From: Daphnia pulex
Taxonomy: Eukaryota; Arthropoda; Branchiopoda; Diplostraca; Daphniidae
Reading direction: 5' to 3'
Assembly (NCBI RefSeq): GCF_021134715.1
Contig: NC_060022.1
Coordinates: forward strand, 6,825,001-6,889,000
Length of the DNA: 64,000 nt
Shown here: positions 47,357-57,459 of the stretch, piece after piece
How the letters are laid out: each line of letters starts with the position of its first letter
Numbering within the stretch: position 1 is the first letter of the stretch
Position numbers and translations under genes: made by a program
Notes under the pieces: generated by a model
What the model was told of the DNA's origin: nothing
The model's database searches: none
Seen by the model: only the letters and a program-made list of their open reading frames with translations

Positions 47357-47527
47357 AAATTTCCCATAAGGGGCCGTCTGCTCATTTTACTAAAAGGTCG
47401 AGTTGACTGTTTATATGTCGCAACTCGCAACGTCCTAGATGGCGTTGATTCAACTCGACCTCCATACAAAATCGCTAGTAAAAAAGTAGCAAAGTAGCTT
47501 GCCGTCGAATCCCCTTATGGGAAATTT
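47357..47527. repeat. Short inverted-repeat (MITE-like) element
   Basis: The ends are AAATTTCCCATAAGGGG and its reverse complement (17 of 17). A second inner inverted repeat, GGTCGAGTTGA facing TCAACTCGACC, flanks the centre. The element lies in a TTAA-rich context, but I could not define a clean target duplication. Confidence 0.6.
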
Positions 47528-47833
47528 AACATGGTCATTGGCATCCATCTTTCCATACCCTTGCTTTCGTTTATTGTTTAGTTTATTTCCTGAAGAGGCC
47601 TTTATCTGTTTGCGAGCATGGCGACATGCGATTGGCTCGAGTCTTGTGTTGGCGAGAGGAGAGATAATATATTAAGGAATTATATAAAATAAATTATTAT
47701 TAATATTAACTAATTTAAGCTTAGTAATAGCTTAGTTAAGTTAGAGCACAAGTTCGTAATCCAGTGGCCGTCTGAGACAGCATTTTCAAATTTGGAATTG
47801 GAACATTTTCCACGAATGGGAATGGAGAAATCA

Positions 47834-48906
47834 GGCTCTGTCCCTAAACTGCGAAAGCGAAACGCGAAACGCGAAACGCCTAAAATGCGGAAAGGCTGTG
47901 CGAAACGGACCAAAATTTTTGGACCGTTTCGCGGGACCAAATGCCGGAGGGCATACTAAAATGCGAAACCTCAAAATGCGAAACGAAAATGTTTTCTTTT
48001 CCCCACCAGAGTGCAAATTGACGGATGAGGCCCGTTTAGGCCGCCATGTTTCATGACTCATAGTATATGTAATGTGAATGTATGTATGGATATGAATGTG
48101 TGTACTGTGTACACTATATATTAACGAATATTACTTTTCGCTAGAGTTTTGAAAATAAAATGTTTGTATTTCATGGGAAAACAGTCTTATCAAATTAAAT
48201 TTATTTAGTCGACTCGATTACTCTTGTTTCTTCAAGAGCACGGGGGTCCCTCGGATGAGCTCTTGAATGAGAAATCTCCAATTAAGTCTTTGTGGAATAG
48301 AGGCGGAAGAAGCTTTCAGCACGTTTTAGCTGGGTGGCATTTTCAATAAATTTTAATCGAATAGCTATATATATTTAGACGCCGGGCTGCTATCGGCTGA
48401 TAGTTTTTTCCATTTGACTTGGTCAGCCGATTTTCCTCGGCGAACAACTGTTGAGAGAAATTCCGGCTAAGAGAAACAGATTGATCGAATGACATAGAGA
48501 ACGTCGACGACGTAACAATGTGTTAATGTACCCCGCTGGGCGCTGTGGGATTATTTTTGTTTAAGACATTGAAAGGGGGGAGCAATCAAATTTTATACAC
48601 GGAAAATTTAGTTCGAACTGATTCCCGGTAGAGGGATTTTCCCGTGTATGCTTATGGAATCGCGATTGCTCGGATAACTTACTTGATACGCCCCTTGACG
48701 AGTAGATTTTTGTGACGCAAGTATGTTAATGGCGTCGTCTGTTGACGTTCTGTTGACATTTCGCACCCACCGATTTCGCATTTTAGTACGGACCCAAGGC
48801 CTAAAATGCGAAACAGGGTCCCAACTTTTGGGTCCGTTTCGCACAGCTTTTCCGCATTTTAGGCGTTTCGCGTTTCGCGTTTCGCTTTCGCAGTTTAGGG
48901 ACAGCC
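47834..48906. mobile_element. Non-autonomous DNA transposon, copy 1 (GGC..GTCCCTAAACTGCG termini)
   Basis: The terminal inverted repeats begin GGCTCTGTCCCTAAACTGCG (left) and GGCTGTCCCTAAACTGCG (right, reverse complement). They continue for roughly 100 bp as clusters of GCGAAACG-type motifs, then diverge. The flanks carry the same 9 bases, GAGAAATCA, at 47,825-47,833 and 48,907-48,915; a 10-base reading is possible. The length is 1073 bp. I see no transposase frame inside. The subterminal parts match copy 2 (59,319-60,272) in reverse orientation, including a CCAAATGCCGGAGGGCATAC block. The duplication length and long termini suit a Merlin or Mutator-like superfamily; that assignment is inference. 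Confidence 0.85.
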
Positions 48907-49085
48907 GAGAAATCAGATATGTTTATGAACGCACCCTTAAAACAAATGAAGGCAGTAATGCAGTATACGTTCACTCGCACGTGGTCTTTGTGTCTTCTGC
49001 TTCAACATTCTGTCGTTAGTTGGTTCAGAATTTCAAGCTTAAATCTCGAAGTGCCTGCTAACAATTTTTAAGCTTTTACACTTTC

Positions 49086-50486
49086 ATGATGGCGAAAAGA
49101 AAGAAGAGCACCATCATGCCGGAATCGAAAGATAACAAAATTGAAGAAACTGCATTGCCATTGGTGCGAACATCAGACGAGCCTGTGACGAAAAAGGTAT
49201 ATGCTAATCTAAAAATCAGTGACAATTTTTTTAATTCATGCTTAAATCAAATAGGCGAAATGGGTGAACAAACAAAGAGTTCTTGTCTTTGCTGCACGTG
49301 GAATAACACAAAGAGATAGGCACTTGATGGTTGACTTGCGTGATATGATGCCTCACTCCAAAACAGAAAGTAAATTTGAGAGAAAGGACCCTCTATTTGT
49401 CATCAATGAAGTAACATTTTCTTTTCAATTTCATAAATTAAGTACTAATATTCAAATAACATCTTCATGTAGATTTGTGAAATGAAGAATTGTAGTAAAT
49501 GCATATTTTTTGAAGGAAGGAAAAAACAAGATTTGTTTCTTTGGCTTGCAGATGTTCCAAAAGGGCCTAGTGCTAAATTTTATATTGAAAATGGTCAGTT
49601 TATTAAAGTAATAATATGATCAGTACTAAATTTATTATTTTTTACTAGTGCACACAATGAAAGAATTGAAAATGACTGGAAATTGCTTAAAGGGCACAAG
49701 ACCATTGCTATCGTTTGACTCCAGTTTTGACACACATCCACATTGGTCTCTATTAAAGGAACTCATGACACAGGCAAGGTTTTATTTATATTTTCTTCAG
49801 GATGACATAATTTTTTTTTATTTTAAAATTTTAAGATCTTTTCAACTCCTAAAAATCATCCCAAAAGTCAACCATTCTTTGACCATGTTTTCACTTTTAC
49901 GATAATTGAAAATCGGATCTGGTTTCGAAACTTTCAAATTCTTGAAGAGGATGGTCAGCTTGCGGAAATAGGTATTTTTATTTTTTTTCCCTTTGGTTTC
50001 TAAGATTGTTGTTTAAAATGATTCGAATGTATAGGGCCACGATTTGTGTTGAATCCCATCAAAGTTTTCGATGGGAGTTTTGGCGGAGAAACTATTTGGG
50101 AAAATTCTAGTTATGTTACGCCAAATGCGGTATTTTTAAATAATCCTTTTCCACTTACAACACATCCTATCAAGTTTCTTCTTTAGTATCGCCGAATGCT
50201 GAACTTACAAACAGGATTGAAGTATCGTCAGAAAATTGAGCAAAAGTTGTCGCTGGCAGCAAGACAACCGACAGGAGATCTATGCGATTTGGACCCGCTT
50301 GATGAAGAGGTTTTTGAGGACAAAAATGCAGCTAAAATTGTTAAAGAAGTTGCGAGCAATCGTGGTGAAGGTGGGAAAAAAAAGAAAAAAGAGAAGAAAA
50401 AGAAGATGAAGAACCCAAAAGCAACTGGCAAGAAAAGAGCTGGAGCTATTTTTAATGAAATCTTGGGTGATTCTGGCGATGAATAA
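49086..50486 (+). CDS. BRIX1: Ribosome biogenesis protein BRX1 homologue, 7 exons
   Basis: This is a nucleolar assembly factor of the 60S subunit with a Brix (sigma-70-like) domain. Exons: 49086-49196, 49255-49410, 49473-49593, 49649-49773, 49836-49971, 50035-50129, 50187-50486. They total 1044 nt, or 347 residues (vertebrates near 353). Visible family blocks are VLVFAARGITQRDRHLMVDL, FERKDPLFVINEI, CSKCIFFEGRKKQDLFLW, GPSAKFYIEN, IFSTPKNHPKSQPFFDHV, NRIWFRNFQILEEDG and GPRFVLNPIKVF. The C-terminus is lysine-rich and nucleolar in character. Intron 4 has a GC donor (CAG then gcaagg), needed to keep the frame into IFSTP. Two adjacent ATG codons start the frame; either is possible. Confidence 0.96.
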
Positions 50487-50569
50487 CTGTTGTCTTGTAA
50501 ACGACGTACTGAATACAAACCGTTCTGACGCTGATATTTTCTTGAGTTCCCCTTTTAAATAACAAAGAC

Positions 50570-50575
50570 AATAAA
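50570..50575 (+). promoter_or_regulatory. Candidate BRIX1 polyadenylation signal
   Basis: AATAAA 84 nt after the BRIX1 stop codon, a normal spacing. Confidence 0.6.
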
Positions 50576-51099
50576 TTGTTTAGGTTAAGTAATTTTTATT
50601 TCATTTTATTAGAAATAAACATGAAATGATTACAATAAAAAAAAACAGACAACTTAAAATGTCTTCACTTAGTGAACTGAAATCAGAAGTTTTTTATGTC
50701 TTAAGCGAGTCATTATGTGATTGGTCTGATTTCCCACTCAAGCACAGATAAAGAAGTGGTCTTGATATGTGACTCCTGTGTGTTTGTCTTTGGATTAACT
50801 CATGGTGCATGGTGGAAACAGTCTATAAATTTATTTGACATATAAGACAGACCATATAGACTGGGTGGAAAGGTGGATTGGCACTGCATCACTATACACA
50901 GGACTGCAGGACAGCGAGGACTGGGCTGGGACTAAGTGAGTTTACACTTGAAAAATTAAAATACCTGGTATCTGGTAACCTGGACCTGGAGTACATTAGT
51001 AATGGGTTGGACATTTGGCAATGCTGTTATTGACTGTTGGATTTTTCCTACACAGTTAGTTGATTGAGTAGTTCACAGTTTGTATTTTTTGTTAACATC
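50576..51099. other. Intergenic region between BRIX1 and CENPX
   Basis: It should contain the CENPX promoter. I see no exon and no repeat. Confidence 0.5.
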
Positions 51100-51490
51100 A
51101 TGGACTCTTATGAAGATATATTTGAACGAAAGAAATCAGCAGTAAAATTTAAAGAGGTATTTTTCAGACTGTTTGATTTTAATTTTCTATACATGACTGT
51201 GTTTTCAATTCCACCAGGGTTTGATTCACGAATTGATGAAATTGTATACAACGAATCATAAGACAAAAATAGGGAATGAAGGACTCACTGCCGTCAATGA
51301 AATTATGCTTAAATTTCTCAACGAAATTGTTTGGCGTGCCATGAATCAAGCTCACAATGAAGGACTAAATAACGTCAATTTGGACCACATAGAAAAAATT
51401 CTTCCTCAGCTTGTAGGATTAAAGAAAATAAAACATTTTAACAGAATAATAACTTTTATTTCAAGTTGCTTGATTTTGCATAGGAAGTGA
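51100..51490 (+). CDS. CENPX: Centromere protein X (CENP-X / MHF2), 2 exons
   Basis: This is a small histone-fold protein. With CENP-S it forms the MHF complex, which acts at kinetochores and with FANCM at stalled forks. Exons 51100-51156 and 51218-51490 give 109 residues. The fold is recognisable from LIHELMKLYTTNHKTKIGNE, the central LNEIVWRAMNQA helix and the C-terminal motif LDHIEKILPQL, the counterpart of the vertebrate VDQLEKVLPQL. Vertebrate CENP-X stops a few residues after that motif. Here the frame runs about 25 residues further, and an AATAAA lies inside that extension (51,426). The true 3' end may therefore be earlier or alternatively spliced. The gene converges on the RPC7-like gene with 9 bp between stop codons. 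Confidence 0.88.
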
Positions 51491-51499
51491 TTACGGTCG

Positions 51500-52333
51500 C
51501 TAGAACTGGGCTTCTCCATCTTCAAGGTTGTCTTCGTCATCCAAATAACCTTCACCATTATCAAAATAATTACTAGCGTAATCTGTTCCTTCATCTATTT
51601 CTTCCTCAACATCATCTTCAATTTCCACTTTCTCATCATCTGATTTATCTTGATCGTCTTCATCTTCTTTTCCATCTATCATTAAAACGTTTTATAAATT
51701 TGTGGAAATTAGAATAAAATTTGCATAGGAAACCTCCAACCCCTTCTCCTTCACTTTCATTTGTTTCTTTCTTTTCAAGCTTGGCAAAAATTTTATCAGG
51801 GTCTTCAAATTTCTTCCTTTTAGCATTCAGAGTGACATTTGACTTGCCAGTTGTTAACCTCTTATTGACTAATATCTTAAGTTCAGAAGGCATTCGATTC
51901 CAGAGAACAGGTAGCTCTTTTTCAAAATATTTGCTATTGATTCTTCCAAAATAATAAATGTGAGAATAAACTATAATCATTAACTATTCACCTACTTTTT
52001 GGAGTATTGCTGAATTTATTTGATCTCATTTGTTGTATTCAAGTGAAACGATGAGCTCCTCATTCTTGTGTTCAAATCTTTTTGGGTAACCAGTATATAC
52101 TCATACTCCACATCTTTAATTAATGGAAGAGTCCTGTTTTCTAACAGAGAAATTGGAAAAAAATTAAGAACTTTACACTGTTTCACAAATAGTGTAAATA
52201 ATTTAATTACTAGAGAGGGGAATAGTGGAGGAGGTTGAGTAACAGAAACTGGACCTGCTTCACCTCTACCAAATCCCAATTGCTCAATGTTGAAGGAAAC
52301 CGCATTTCCTCTCCCTCGTCCTCTTCCAACCAT
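51500..52333 (-). CDS. POLR3GL: RNA polymerase III subunit RPC7 (POLR3G/POLR3GL-like), apparently disrupted
   Basis: RPC7 (yeast C31) is part of the Pol III initiation subcomplex in the nucleus. Recognisable exons in coding order: 52333-52211 (MVGRGRGRG, then FNIEQLGFGRGE and PPPLFP), 52140-51996 (NRTLPL, YEYILVTQKDL, QQYSKK), 51942-51734 (KYFEKELPVLWNRMPSEL, then a lysine-rich part) and 51675-51500 (very acidic tail with EGTDYASNYFDNGEGYLDDE, typical of the family). The exons total 653 nt, one short of a multiple of three. Removing intron 1 with GT-AG ends shifts the frame. Reading through it instead keeps the frame but adds about 23 AT-rich codons. Exon 2 also has an in-frame TAA (52,018-52,016) between NEIK and IQQYS. 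It may be a decaying copy, a mutant allele or partly sequence error. The POLR3G versus POLR3GL choice is not resolvable. Confidence 0.75.
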
Positions 52334-52702
52334 GAGAAGTTTATGAGTAATTGAATAATTGACTTTCAAGAAACGTAACAGATGTAAACTGTGTTCAAAA
52401 TCTATGGTCACACGACTAAGATTAGAGTCGAGGACTTTACAGTTTCGTCTGCAATATTTTACGTATGCTGAGTTGCCAGGTCTGGAAAAGGTTAAATCTC
52501 TCAACAGCTTCAGAGCTATAGAATACTGGTAGGAGTGGTAGCGCCACTGCCATGTTAACTCCTCCTCTCGGAAATTTTTTGGGCTGAAGCCAACTTTACG
52601 AATCGATAGTGAAAATCGGAACTAAGATATCGATCTCGCTCCTTGCAACTCCTCCACTTTTCTCTCCATTCCTATACCCTACTTTCATATCAGAACCGGA
52701 AA
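52334..52702. other. Intergenic region upstream of the RPC7-like gene
   Basis: It should hold the promoter of the RPC7-like gene on the minus strand. No exon is seen. Confidence 0.4.
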
Positions 52703-52983
52703 AGCGAGAGCGGACTCCGAGATGGATGTTCAGAATTTATTATTTGATTTGCTGGAGATTTAGTTGCAGAAGCCGCAGCCAGACCCGGATACGGCAGCAA
52801 ATGTCAAAATACTCGAAACAGCTAAAGACGGAAGAAACATGATCTGCCATTCGAACTTGCCGCTCCTTTTGACTGATTGGGAGGGGGTTCTTCTTTCCTG
52901 GCAACAGGTAGCCACACTAATTTCTAACGTTGAAACAGCCAAAGCCATTCGTGACTATCATATCAAACTAAAAATCAACATTT
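52703..52983 (+). pseudogene. Broken copy of an unrecognised protein family
   Basis: About 93 codons align with the C-terminal third of the intact frame at 54,338-55,192. By hand count roughly 55 of 89 aligned residues are identical, including ETAKDGRN, a CH.NLPL motif, DWE and LLSW. A TAG at 52,761-52,763 sits where the intact copy has TGG. No upstream part of the family is visible in frame. It lies on the opposite strand to the intact copy, 1.4 kb away. Function is unknown. Confidence 0.7.
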
Positions 52984-54337
52984 TTGTTGATTATAGTTTC
53001 GTGCATCCACGTCCAAAAAAAAGATCGTTCCGTTTTTCTTTCATATTTTATCGCTCTCATTTTCGAAACTTGTAAACGAAAACGAAAGTCAAGCAGACGA
53101 CACTAATATTCTAATTAGTTTAAGATATCGATCGAATTTGCGTTCCTACTTCCTAGTTCCTAGTCTTCCTACTGAATACTGAATGGATTGGATAGTGAAT
53201 TTTTCTAACTTTCTACTCTCTGTAAATTCAGTTGAGAATATTTCTGTCAATTTCATTTTCGATATGCTCAAACATAAGACGGATTTCTTTGTAGCTATAT
53301 TATGATGCGTTCATGCGTAATAGAAAAGCGAAGGAACTGAGAAGGGGGTGGGGTGTATTATTTGCTGGGTAAATCAAACAATATGAGCCCTGAATGTCAG
53401 AAATGTGTATCGCATTGTGAAACTACGTCTTTTGCGCCAAAAGGCCTGAGTACGACTTGAAAATATTATTATTTCCTTGGTTAAATTGAAGCAAAAAAAG
53501 ATACATACGTTCAATTGTCTATGTATAAGGATGCAAGGATAGAATGGCAGAGGGAAATGACGCGATAGTATCGTGTCACGACCTTCATTTTTCTCACACT
53601 CTCTTGCCATCAAAGCCATTCGACTGATTCCCCCACTAGCCCTATAAAGAACTTTTGCACCAAGTGACCTTATCATCATATTTGTGTTTCTCAGGCTCCC
53701 TTTTTTTATTCGTCTTGCTATCTATCGAATTTCTGGGGTTTATAAATTAGAGAATCTAATATGTTTCTGTTTTTCATTAAAATATAAGCACCGACTTCCC
53801 TCTGAACTCTGTCTCATAGTATCTCCGTTCTTCTTTTTCATCCGCATGACGTAATAACATATCAGAGGTCAGCATCAACTTTCATCTTTGACAATCTCTT
53901 ATCTTTTTCTTTATTTGGTCCAACATTTAAAGGCGGGGACCGCCGACGTATATCAAACATCAGACATCACAGAGACGTGATTGATGTTGTATACCGCATA
54001 TTAGCTACTGCTGCTACTCTACTACTAGTCGGTAGTTTCGATCATTAAAACGGTATAGAGTTTATGGACTCTAGACACATATCACTGTACTACACTATAC
54101 TTTCTTGTTTTTGTTTTTTTATATACCCTCGAGTTCATCTTTTAACTCATTTCGGTGCCTCTATGACTTTGTCTGAGATAAAACGCGACTCGTTTTTCCC
54201 ACAGATTGATAAGGAATTTAATATTAATTACGATTAAATAAGAATAAATAATAAAGATAGCTATTACACACAGGATATTATTTTATCAGAAAGTTTATTC
54301 GATGTTATGAAATTAATTATATGAAAAGTATTGATGT
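52984..54337. other. No feature recognised
   Basis: AT-rich sequence between the broken and intact copies of the unknown family. I see no exon, tRNA-like box or long repeat. Confidence 0.4.
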
Positions 54338-55192
54338 TCAAAGTGGTTTTTTCGTTAGGGTGATCTTGAAATTCGGACGACGCCACGTTGGATTTACCAC
54401 AACTTGCCTCCTTACCAAGTTTGTAAAGTATTTCGACTGGGCAGTAGAACGCCAGATGGTTCCTGGTAAAGGAAGGTCAATTCTAGATTTTAGATTGATA
54501 TAAAAATCACGAATTGTTTTTGCTGTATCAACACTAGAGATCAAGTAGCAAACCTTTTCCCAAGAAAGAAGCGTGGTTTCCCAATCGCTCAATATCAGCG
54601 GCAAGTTTGCATGGCAAACAATGTTGCGCCCGTCCTTGGCTGTTTCGATGATCTGCACATTTGTTGCCATGTCTGGGTGTTGCGGTTGTAGCAACCATTC
54701 TTCGAGTAAGTCAAAAAACAAGTTTTGGCAATCGATTTCTGAGTTCGTTCTGATTGCGCCTTTTCGTCTAAGATGTTCAGACCGCAGAGCTGGTCCTAGG
54801 TTTTTGACCATACACTTGTAGAGTGCCAGCTTTATCCTGATGGCTTTTAAATACTGTGCCCTGGTTAGATCGCTTTGTTTTTTAAGTCCTTGATGCACGA
54901 AGTCTGGTTTAGTGAAAGATTCAAGAACGATATCCATTGGTGTCTTGGAGCCAGAGATGAGCTGGTCGTAGATTTGCTGGACGGTTGCAGCTGTGGCGTG
55001 CGCATCAATCATTTTTAAAAGTTCGATCCACGATAATAAATAGGACGCCCAGTTTAAAGCAACTTCATCAAAATACCCATGAGCCACAGCTACTCTTCCC
55101 TTTTGAGACATCTCCAAGTGTGTCAAATCCGACGGTTCATTCTTTGTAAACTCTCTAAGAAACGCTGTGTTGAAAAAGGGAAACATGACCAT
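54338..55192 (-). CDS. Hypothetical protein, 284 residues, single uninterrupted frame
   Basis: I do not recognise the family. The frame starts MVMFPFFNTAFLREF and is predicted mostly helical, with many Leu, Ile, Lys and Trp and no clear signal peptide or membrane segment. Distinct stretches are HGYFDEVALNWASYLLSW, CMVKNLGPALRSEHLRRKG, ETAKDGRNIVCHANLPLIL and LLSWEKVCYLISSVDTAK, and the C-terminus is basic. A second, degenerate copy of its C-terminal third lies at 52,703-52,983. That pair supports real coding history, since the protein is conserved while the copies have drifted. A single long frame in a repeat-rich neighbourhood suggests a mobile-element, retro-copy or endogenous viral origin as much as a cellular gene. 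No motif I can see decides among these. Confidence 0.55.
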   Translation of the reverse strand: MVMFPFFNTAFLREFTKNEPSDLTHLEMSQKGRVAVAHGYFDEVALNWASYLLSWIELLKMIDAHATAATVQQIYDQLISGSKTPMDIVLESFTKPDFVHQGLKKQSDLTRAQYLKAIRIKLALYKCMVKNLGPALRSEHLRRKGAIRTNSEIDCQNLFFDLLEEWLLQPQHPDMATNVQIIETAKDGRNIVCHANLPLILSDWETTLLSWEKVCYLISSVDTAKTIRDFYINLKSRIDLPLPGTIWRSTAQSKYFTNLVRRQVVVNPTWRRPNFKITLTKKPL

Positions 55193-55614
55193 GCTTTGAA
55201 AATATTCTAAATTCTATGTTTTCAAAACGGAAACACAAAGTTTAAAAAATGGAGTAAATTTCTTTTTCTCATTTTTACCTTCGCGCCACTTTTGACATTA
55301 AACCTAATAAACGCCCCTCATTAAACGACACATGATTTAACTAAACATTGCGTTAAGAAAAGGTAAAAATGTTAACTTTTTGCATCTCTTTGGCGGGATG
55401 TAAAAAACAAACATTTTGAAACATCAACAAATGAAATAAGTATATATCGCGTGAATTGGTTTGATAATCAAGTTTATTGCAAACCTTATCTTTAGTTTGA
55501 ATACATCCTAGCAGAAAATTATCAACGGCTTGTTTCCTCCAAATTTCACACAGCGGCGGTAGAATAATTATTCAACATATTTAATAAAAGGCCCATGCCA
55601 CTCATTTGATATGG
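55193..55614. other. No feature recognised
   Basis: AT-rich sequence upstream of the 284-residue frame. It may hold its promoter or earlier exons. I see nothing definite. Confidence 0.35.
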
Positions 55615-55680
55615 CTGCGATGGGTATTGAACTCGGGACTCCCGGGTCCCAGTCCGATGCTGATCCACTGTGCTATTCTA
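55615..55680 (-). repeat. tRNA-like sequence, probably a SINE head
   Basis: On the minus strand an A-box-like TAGCACAGTGGATCAG is followed about 35 bases later by a B-box-like GAGTTCAATACC, as in tRNA-derived Pol III promoters. The segment between holds an anticodon-like loop (CTGGGAC). The cloverleaf stems are poor, so it is not called a functional tRNA. Confidence 0.5.
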
Positions 55681-56496
55681 GATGTATATAGAGTCCTTCA
55701 CAATCATGGCATATTAGACGATGGGCGTTGGGACCATTGAAAATTTTTCCGAATATCCAAACATCACTTCCAATTCGCTTCGTAGCACCCATCACACACA
55801 CCACACAAATGAATTAAAAAACATTATGTGAGCCATTTGGCGACACACTCGATGCATAGATATGCTTAGTCAACTATATCGACGGACAAACTAGATGTAT
55901 AGGCCATTTCACGCACCGTGCCTATGCACGTTACGTATGTTTAGGCAATACGCATACATATAGCATACGAAAGAAACAGTACCTAATGAAAAGCTTTTTT
56001 TACACTAATTGTATTAAAGTATGTTGACTGATAGTACTTTTGGGACTTAAAGTACTTAATCTCTTGAATCGTAGTTATTTGAAAAAGTTGTTTATGGCTT
56101 TCTTGAAACTATGTTTGGAATTGTCCCCTCAATGAATTTTTTTTATCTAATAAAATGAATATAAAGAGGATGCAGAGGATTAGATTTTTACCAAATTAAG
56201 TATAAATGCATTAGCTGCAAATTAAGGTATTCAACTTTAAAGTTAATTCATTTATTTATGTAGATAAAATTTTGTAAGAATTTCGAGAAATATGCAAATA
56301 AGGGGAGGGATAACAAGGCCATGGCTTCCAGCATAGCCTGGGGTTCTTTCGGGGCGGTTAGGTTAAAAACAAAAAGAAAACAAATGTGTTTGGTTGGGGG
56401 GAATCATTTTTGTTTCGAAAAAAATTTCTAAACATCGTGTGTCGGAGGAGGTGACAAACAAGTCATGTTTAGATATAGCAAAACATTAGTTTCCTT
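55681..56496. other. No feature recognised
   Basis: AT-rich sequence, possibly including the body of the preceding SINE-like element. No coding signal is seen. Confidence 0.35.
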
Positions 56497-56829
56497 TTAG
56501 AACACAGCGTTTCTTAGAGAGAAAAACGTCGAATCGGCCGTTCTACGATCGACGAGAGTTTTGATGAATTCATAGGAATCAACGACTATTGACTTGGGGT
56601 CATTCAGTAATTTTTTGGTTACAAAGTTCCATAAGGCGGGACCCAAGTGAAGCGACAGAATGCAAAACAAGACATAACACATGTCTATTGCGGCATTTTC
56701 TTCATACATCGACATCGGGTTAAGCGGCTGGTAAGGCTGGTGATGAACTTTCCTTTTTCGAATCAATTTGAGCCTTTGCGTTATGGTAAGTGGCTTGAGG
56801 TGTTTTCTTGCTTTTTTATAATTACCCAT
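56497..56829 (-). CDS. Small hypothetical frame, 110 codons
   Basis: An ATG-initiated frame with a strongly basic N-terminus (GNYKKARKHLKPLTITQRLK) followed by a hydrophobic helix-like middle (CYVLFCILSLHLGPALWNF) and a mixed C-terminus. The composition looks more protein-like than neighbouring frames. It lies on the same strand as the 284-residue frame, 1.3 kb upstream of it. I do not recognise it and cannot exclude chance. Confidence 0.3.
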   Translation of the reverse strand: MGNYKKARKHLKPLTITQRLKLIRKRKVHHQPYQPLNPMSMYEENAAIDMCYVLFCILSLHLGPALWNFVTKKLLNDPKSIVVDSYEFIKTLVDRRTADSTFFSLRNAVF

Positions 56830-57384
56830 GATGCGAGGTTTATAACGAGGTTTATATTAATTCTTAGATAACAGAAATCATATAATTTAAAGCATCACAT
56901 GATCAATATGGTGTACTCCCCTATTATATAACTTCTTAAGTGAGGGCATGGACGTTCGCACTCGTAATTCGCCCCCATACATTTTGATATAACTTCATTT
57001 GTAATCGAATAACACTCATGTTAGTTTTATTTTCGTAAATGTTAGTATTTTTCGCAAGTTGTTCAATTATTTTTAACATAATTTGAGTTTATTTCTAAAT
57101 GTTATAGTCAGTTTTTCTGACTGACACACAGCAGAAAGTACCGAAGTAGACCATTGGCTCACATGCTGATGCAATCGCAGCAGCTTATTTGATTGGACTG
57201 CATACGGTGTGCCCAAAAATAAGGTTTATTTAACTTTAAAAATAAGTTTAAAAGTTAAACAATAAAGAACAATATTCAAAATTAATAACCTTTCCGAAAA
57301 TAAAAATAACATTGGCGTAATTCAGTCATATATGTACGAGTAATAAGTATATAAATGGTAACGATTAACATTAATTGTGTGGAA
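56830..57384. other. No feature recognised
   Basis: AT-rich sequence with no exon or repeat that I can define. Confidence 0.35.
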
Positions 57385-57459
57385 GCCAGTAAGTGAGTTG
57401 GATAAGGCGTCGCAGGGTGCTCGGGGGGCACCTCGGGATCCGAGTTCGAATCTCCTGGT
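57385..57459 (+). repeat. tRNA-like sequence, probably the head of a SINE
   Basis: GCCAG at the start pairs with CTGGT at the end (acceptor-like). A perfect 5-bp anticodon-type stem GGTGC/GCACC encloses a 7-base loop TCGGGGG. A B-box-like GAGTTCGAATCTCC follows. The D arm and T stem are imperfect. Downstream sequence to about 57,870 could be the SINE body, but I have no second copy to prove it. Confidence 0.5.

Larger units (their letters stand above)
46629..49085. other. Divergent intergenic region between OSTF1 and BRIX1
   Basis: Both genes point away from this space, so it should hold both promoters. No exon is seen. It carries a 171-bp inverted-repeat element (47,357-47,527) and a 1.07-kb transposon (47,834-48,906) whose right end is about 180 bp from the BRIX1 start codon. 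Confidence 0.6.
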
